The notes under the pieces were generated by a model that saw nothing but the letters and a program-made list of their open reading frames with translations, did no database searches and was not told where the DNA came from. Below, one piece after another: positions 62,472 through 64,000 of a DNA stretch of 64,000 nucleotides. Made by a program: the position numbers and the translations under genes. The stretch covers positions 1 to 64,000 of the forward strand of contig DJRF01000010.1 in NCBI GenBank assembly GCA_002437725.1, in the 5' to 3' direction. Position 1 is the first letter of the stretch, and every line of letters starts with the position of its first letter. Source of the stretch: Treponema sp. UBA6367 (GTDB lineage: Bacteria; Spirochaetota; Spirochaetia; Treponematales; Treponemataceae).

Positions 62472-64000
62472 TTATTTTGCCTGGTCAGAATCCTTTTTTT
62501 CTTCTTTATTCTTATCATCGTAGTTTCGCTTGACTTTTTGAGTGGTTGTCATTTCCATCAGCTTGTCTAGAATTTTAATTCTAGTAATTCTTGCATACGG
62601 TTGAAGCGTCTTGTTTATTTTGTCTACGATTGATTGAATCTTATTTTTAATTTCAGAAGAATTAAAGTTGTCGCTTCGTTTTTGACCAATTTCTTCGTAA
62701 GCTATATCGCTAGGGTAAATAAGAGCTTCAATTTCTTCAGAAGAATCATCATTTTCTGCTTTGTAGCCACGCACAACAATTTGCTGAATGCTATCGCACA
62801 ATTGGAAAGAATCTTCAATTTCTTCTGGATAAACATTCTTGCCGCCTGAAGTTACAATCATGTTCTTTGCTCTTCCGCGTAAAATTACATAGTTATCTTT
62901 GTCAATTTCGCCAAGATCTCCAGTTTTAAAAAATCCGTCTTCAGTAAAAACTTTTTTTGTTTCTTCAGGCATATTGTAGTAGCCTTTCATTACCATAGGA
63001 CCTTTTACAACAATTTCGCCAATTCCTTTTTCATTTGGATTAATGATTTTCATTTCCATCATTGGGGCAAAATATTTTCCTACGCTGTGAATTTTAAATC
63101 CTTCGATTGGATTCAATGCGATTATAGGTGATGTTTCTGTAAGTCCGTATCCTTGAATAAAGTCAATTCCAGCCGCGTTATACGCTTTGAATACGCTTGG
63201 AGCAAGGGGACCTCCGCCGCAGATAGCAACTCTAAGCGTGCTTAAACTTGCTTTTTTTAGAATAGGCATAAATAATTTGTGTCCCAGGTTGATATGAAAT
63301 GCTTTTTTTAGTCCATAGCAGATTTGCATCATTAAACCCATAAGCGCAGAAACAAAAATGCCTTTTTCTTTTATTCCTTTTTTGATTCCTGCCAAAAGTT
63401 TGTTGTAGAGCAATGGCACTCCAAGCATTATGGTTATTCTTCCTTCTTTAAGTTCTTTTAAAAGACGGCTTACAGACATGCTCTTTCCAAAAACAATTTC
63501 TGCTCCCACTGAAACAGGGTTTATAAAAGCCGCTTGCATCGTGTAAGCGTGATGAATCGGTAGCAAGGCATAAAATGTATCCGTAGGAAGAATTTGAAGC
63601 TGGGTTTGAGCAATAAAGCAGTCGCTTATAAGATTTTCGTGTGTAAGCATTACTCCTTTTGGGGTTCCTGTAGTTCCAGATGTAAAAAGAATTGCCGCAA
63701 GGTCGTTTGGTTCTGCATCTCCGTTCATCTTAACTTCTGCTGGTGGTTCAAGATTCAAGCAATAGACGTCTGAAAGTTTTGGAGTTAAAGAAAGAACTTT
63801 TATTTCTGGATTTGCCTTTGAGATGGTTTCGTATTTTTCATCATCTACGAATATCATTTTAGGCTTTGCTGTATTTAAAAGGTTCTGGACTTCTTTTTCA
63901 TGCAGCGCAAAGTCTAGAGGAATAGTTGTTGCCGACGCGCATAGAATTGCAAGATAGGTGATTGCCCATTCCGGAGAGTTCTTTCCTGTAAGCGCTACGT
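62472..64000 (-). CDS. AMP-dependent acyl-CoA synthetase, 5' end outside the window
   Basis: This gene runs off the right edge; at least 509 residues are visible. It has the AMP-binding signature LFTSGTTGTPKGVMLTHENL, the region YGLTETSPIIALN, the TGDLGEID motif, and the lysine region GRAKNMIVTSGGKNVYPEEIE. These fit long-chain fatty acid–CoA ligases, which activate fatty acids with ATP and CoA. The visible upstream part reads LTGKNSPEWAITYLAILCA and belongs to the same frame, so the ATG at 63857 is internal. It converges with the rubredoxin gene. Confidence 0.92.
   Translation of the reverse strand, partial: VALTGKNSPEWAITYLAILCASATTIPLDFALHEKEVQNLLNTAKPKMIFVDDEKYETISKANPEIKVLSLTPKLSDVYCLNLEPPAEVKMNGDAEPNDLAAILFTSGTTGTPKGVMLTHENLISDCFIAQTQLQILPTDTFYALLPIHHAYTMQAAFINPVSVGAEIVFGKSMSVSRLLKELKEGRITIMLGVPLLYNKLLAGIKKGIKEKGIFVSALMGLMMQICYGLKKAFHINLGHKLFMPILKKASLSTLRVAICGGGPLAPSVFKAYNAAGIDFIQGYGLTETSPIIALNPIEGFKIHSVGKYFAPMMEMKIINPNEKGIGEIVVKGPMVMKGYYNMPEETKKVFTEDGFFKTGDLGEIDKDNYVILRGRAKNMIVTSGGKNVYPEEIEDSFQLCDSIQQIVVRGYKAENDDSSEEIEALIYPSDIAYEEIGQKRSDNFNSSEIKNKIQSIVDKINKTLQPYARITRIKILDKLMEMTTTQKVKRNYDDKNKEEKKDSDQAK

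Noticed and set aside
1..64000. tRNA, rRNA or CRISPR array
   Set aside because: No tRNA T-arm context, rRNA stretch or regularly spaced repeat array was recognised in a read-through by eye. A dedicated search could still find a single tRNA.

Overview
The window looks like chromosome of a host-associated Treponema (Spirochaetota). The main reasons are a cheA–cheW–cheX–cheY operon whose CheW carries a CheR-like tail (an arrangement known from Treponema), a large treponemal-style outer-membrane beta-barrel gene, a sufCBDSU iron–sulfur operon, addBA, deoD, a split chromate transporter and a carbohydrate ABC system with a shared UgpC/MsmK-type ATPase. Base composition is AT-rich. The genus is inferred from gene content and order; no phylogeny was computed. 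No rRNA, tRNA or CRISPR array was recognised.

Layout. Positions 28–11581 are a defence island: a SIR2–HerA pair followed by a third gene resembling predicted pPIWI-associating nucleases, then a type III restriction–modification cluster (mod, a RhuM-family gene, res), then a toxin–antitoxin-like trio (DUF3791-like, DUF3990, DUF3791-like). Genes in the first two blocks abut or overlap by a base or so. Positions 11582–13557 hold the sugar-ABC ATPase gene with a long leader and a G8 tract inside its promoter, followed by a repeat-rich intergenic region. Next come an RNase II-family gene (minus strand), the SUF operon, a membrane HD-GYP phosphodiesterase, and a two-gene cluster for an iron–sulfur scaffold-like protein plus a GGGtGRT-family protein. 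A repeat-rich gap with a small PIN toxin–antitoxin pair follows.

Positions 25118–32106 deal with carbohydrate use: a GH13 amylase lipoprotein (with a second G8 tract just upstream), a sugar-binding lipoprotein and two permeases, which presumably share the ATPase at 12097. From 32117 to 45832 lie housekeeping genes: the chromate transporter pair, deoD, a nucleotidyltransferase, thrA, ilvH, murI, icd, dapL and several uncharacterised genes. Positions 45850–54788 hold the outer-membrane protein, the chemotaxis operon and a MetQNI methionine importer whose ribosome-binding site sits in a predicted hairpin. The window ends with addBA (minus), a flavin reductase–rubredoxin fusion and an acyl-CoA ligase cut by the window edge.

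Three patterns cut across the annotation. First, at least nine genes have a sigma70-like -10 box only 6–9 nt before the start codon and no ribosome-binding site, which suggests leaderless mRNAs. Second, two glucan-related genes carry G8 tracts at or near their promoters, which suggests length-dependent switching. Third, several short hairpin repeats are dispersed between genes, and one gene end has been duplicated downstream of itself.
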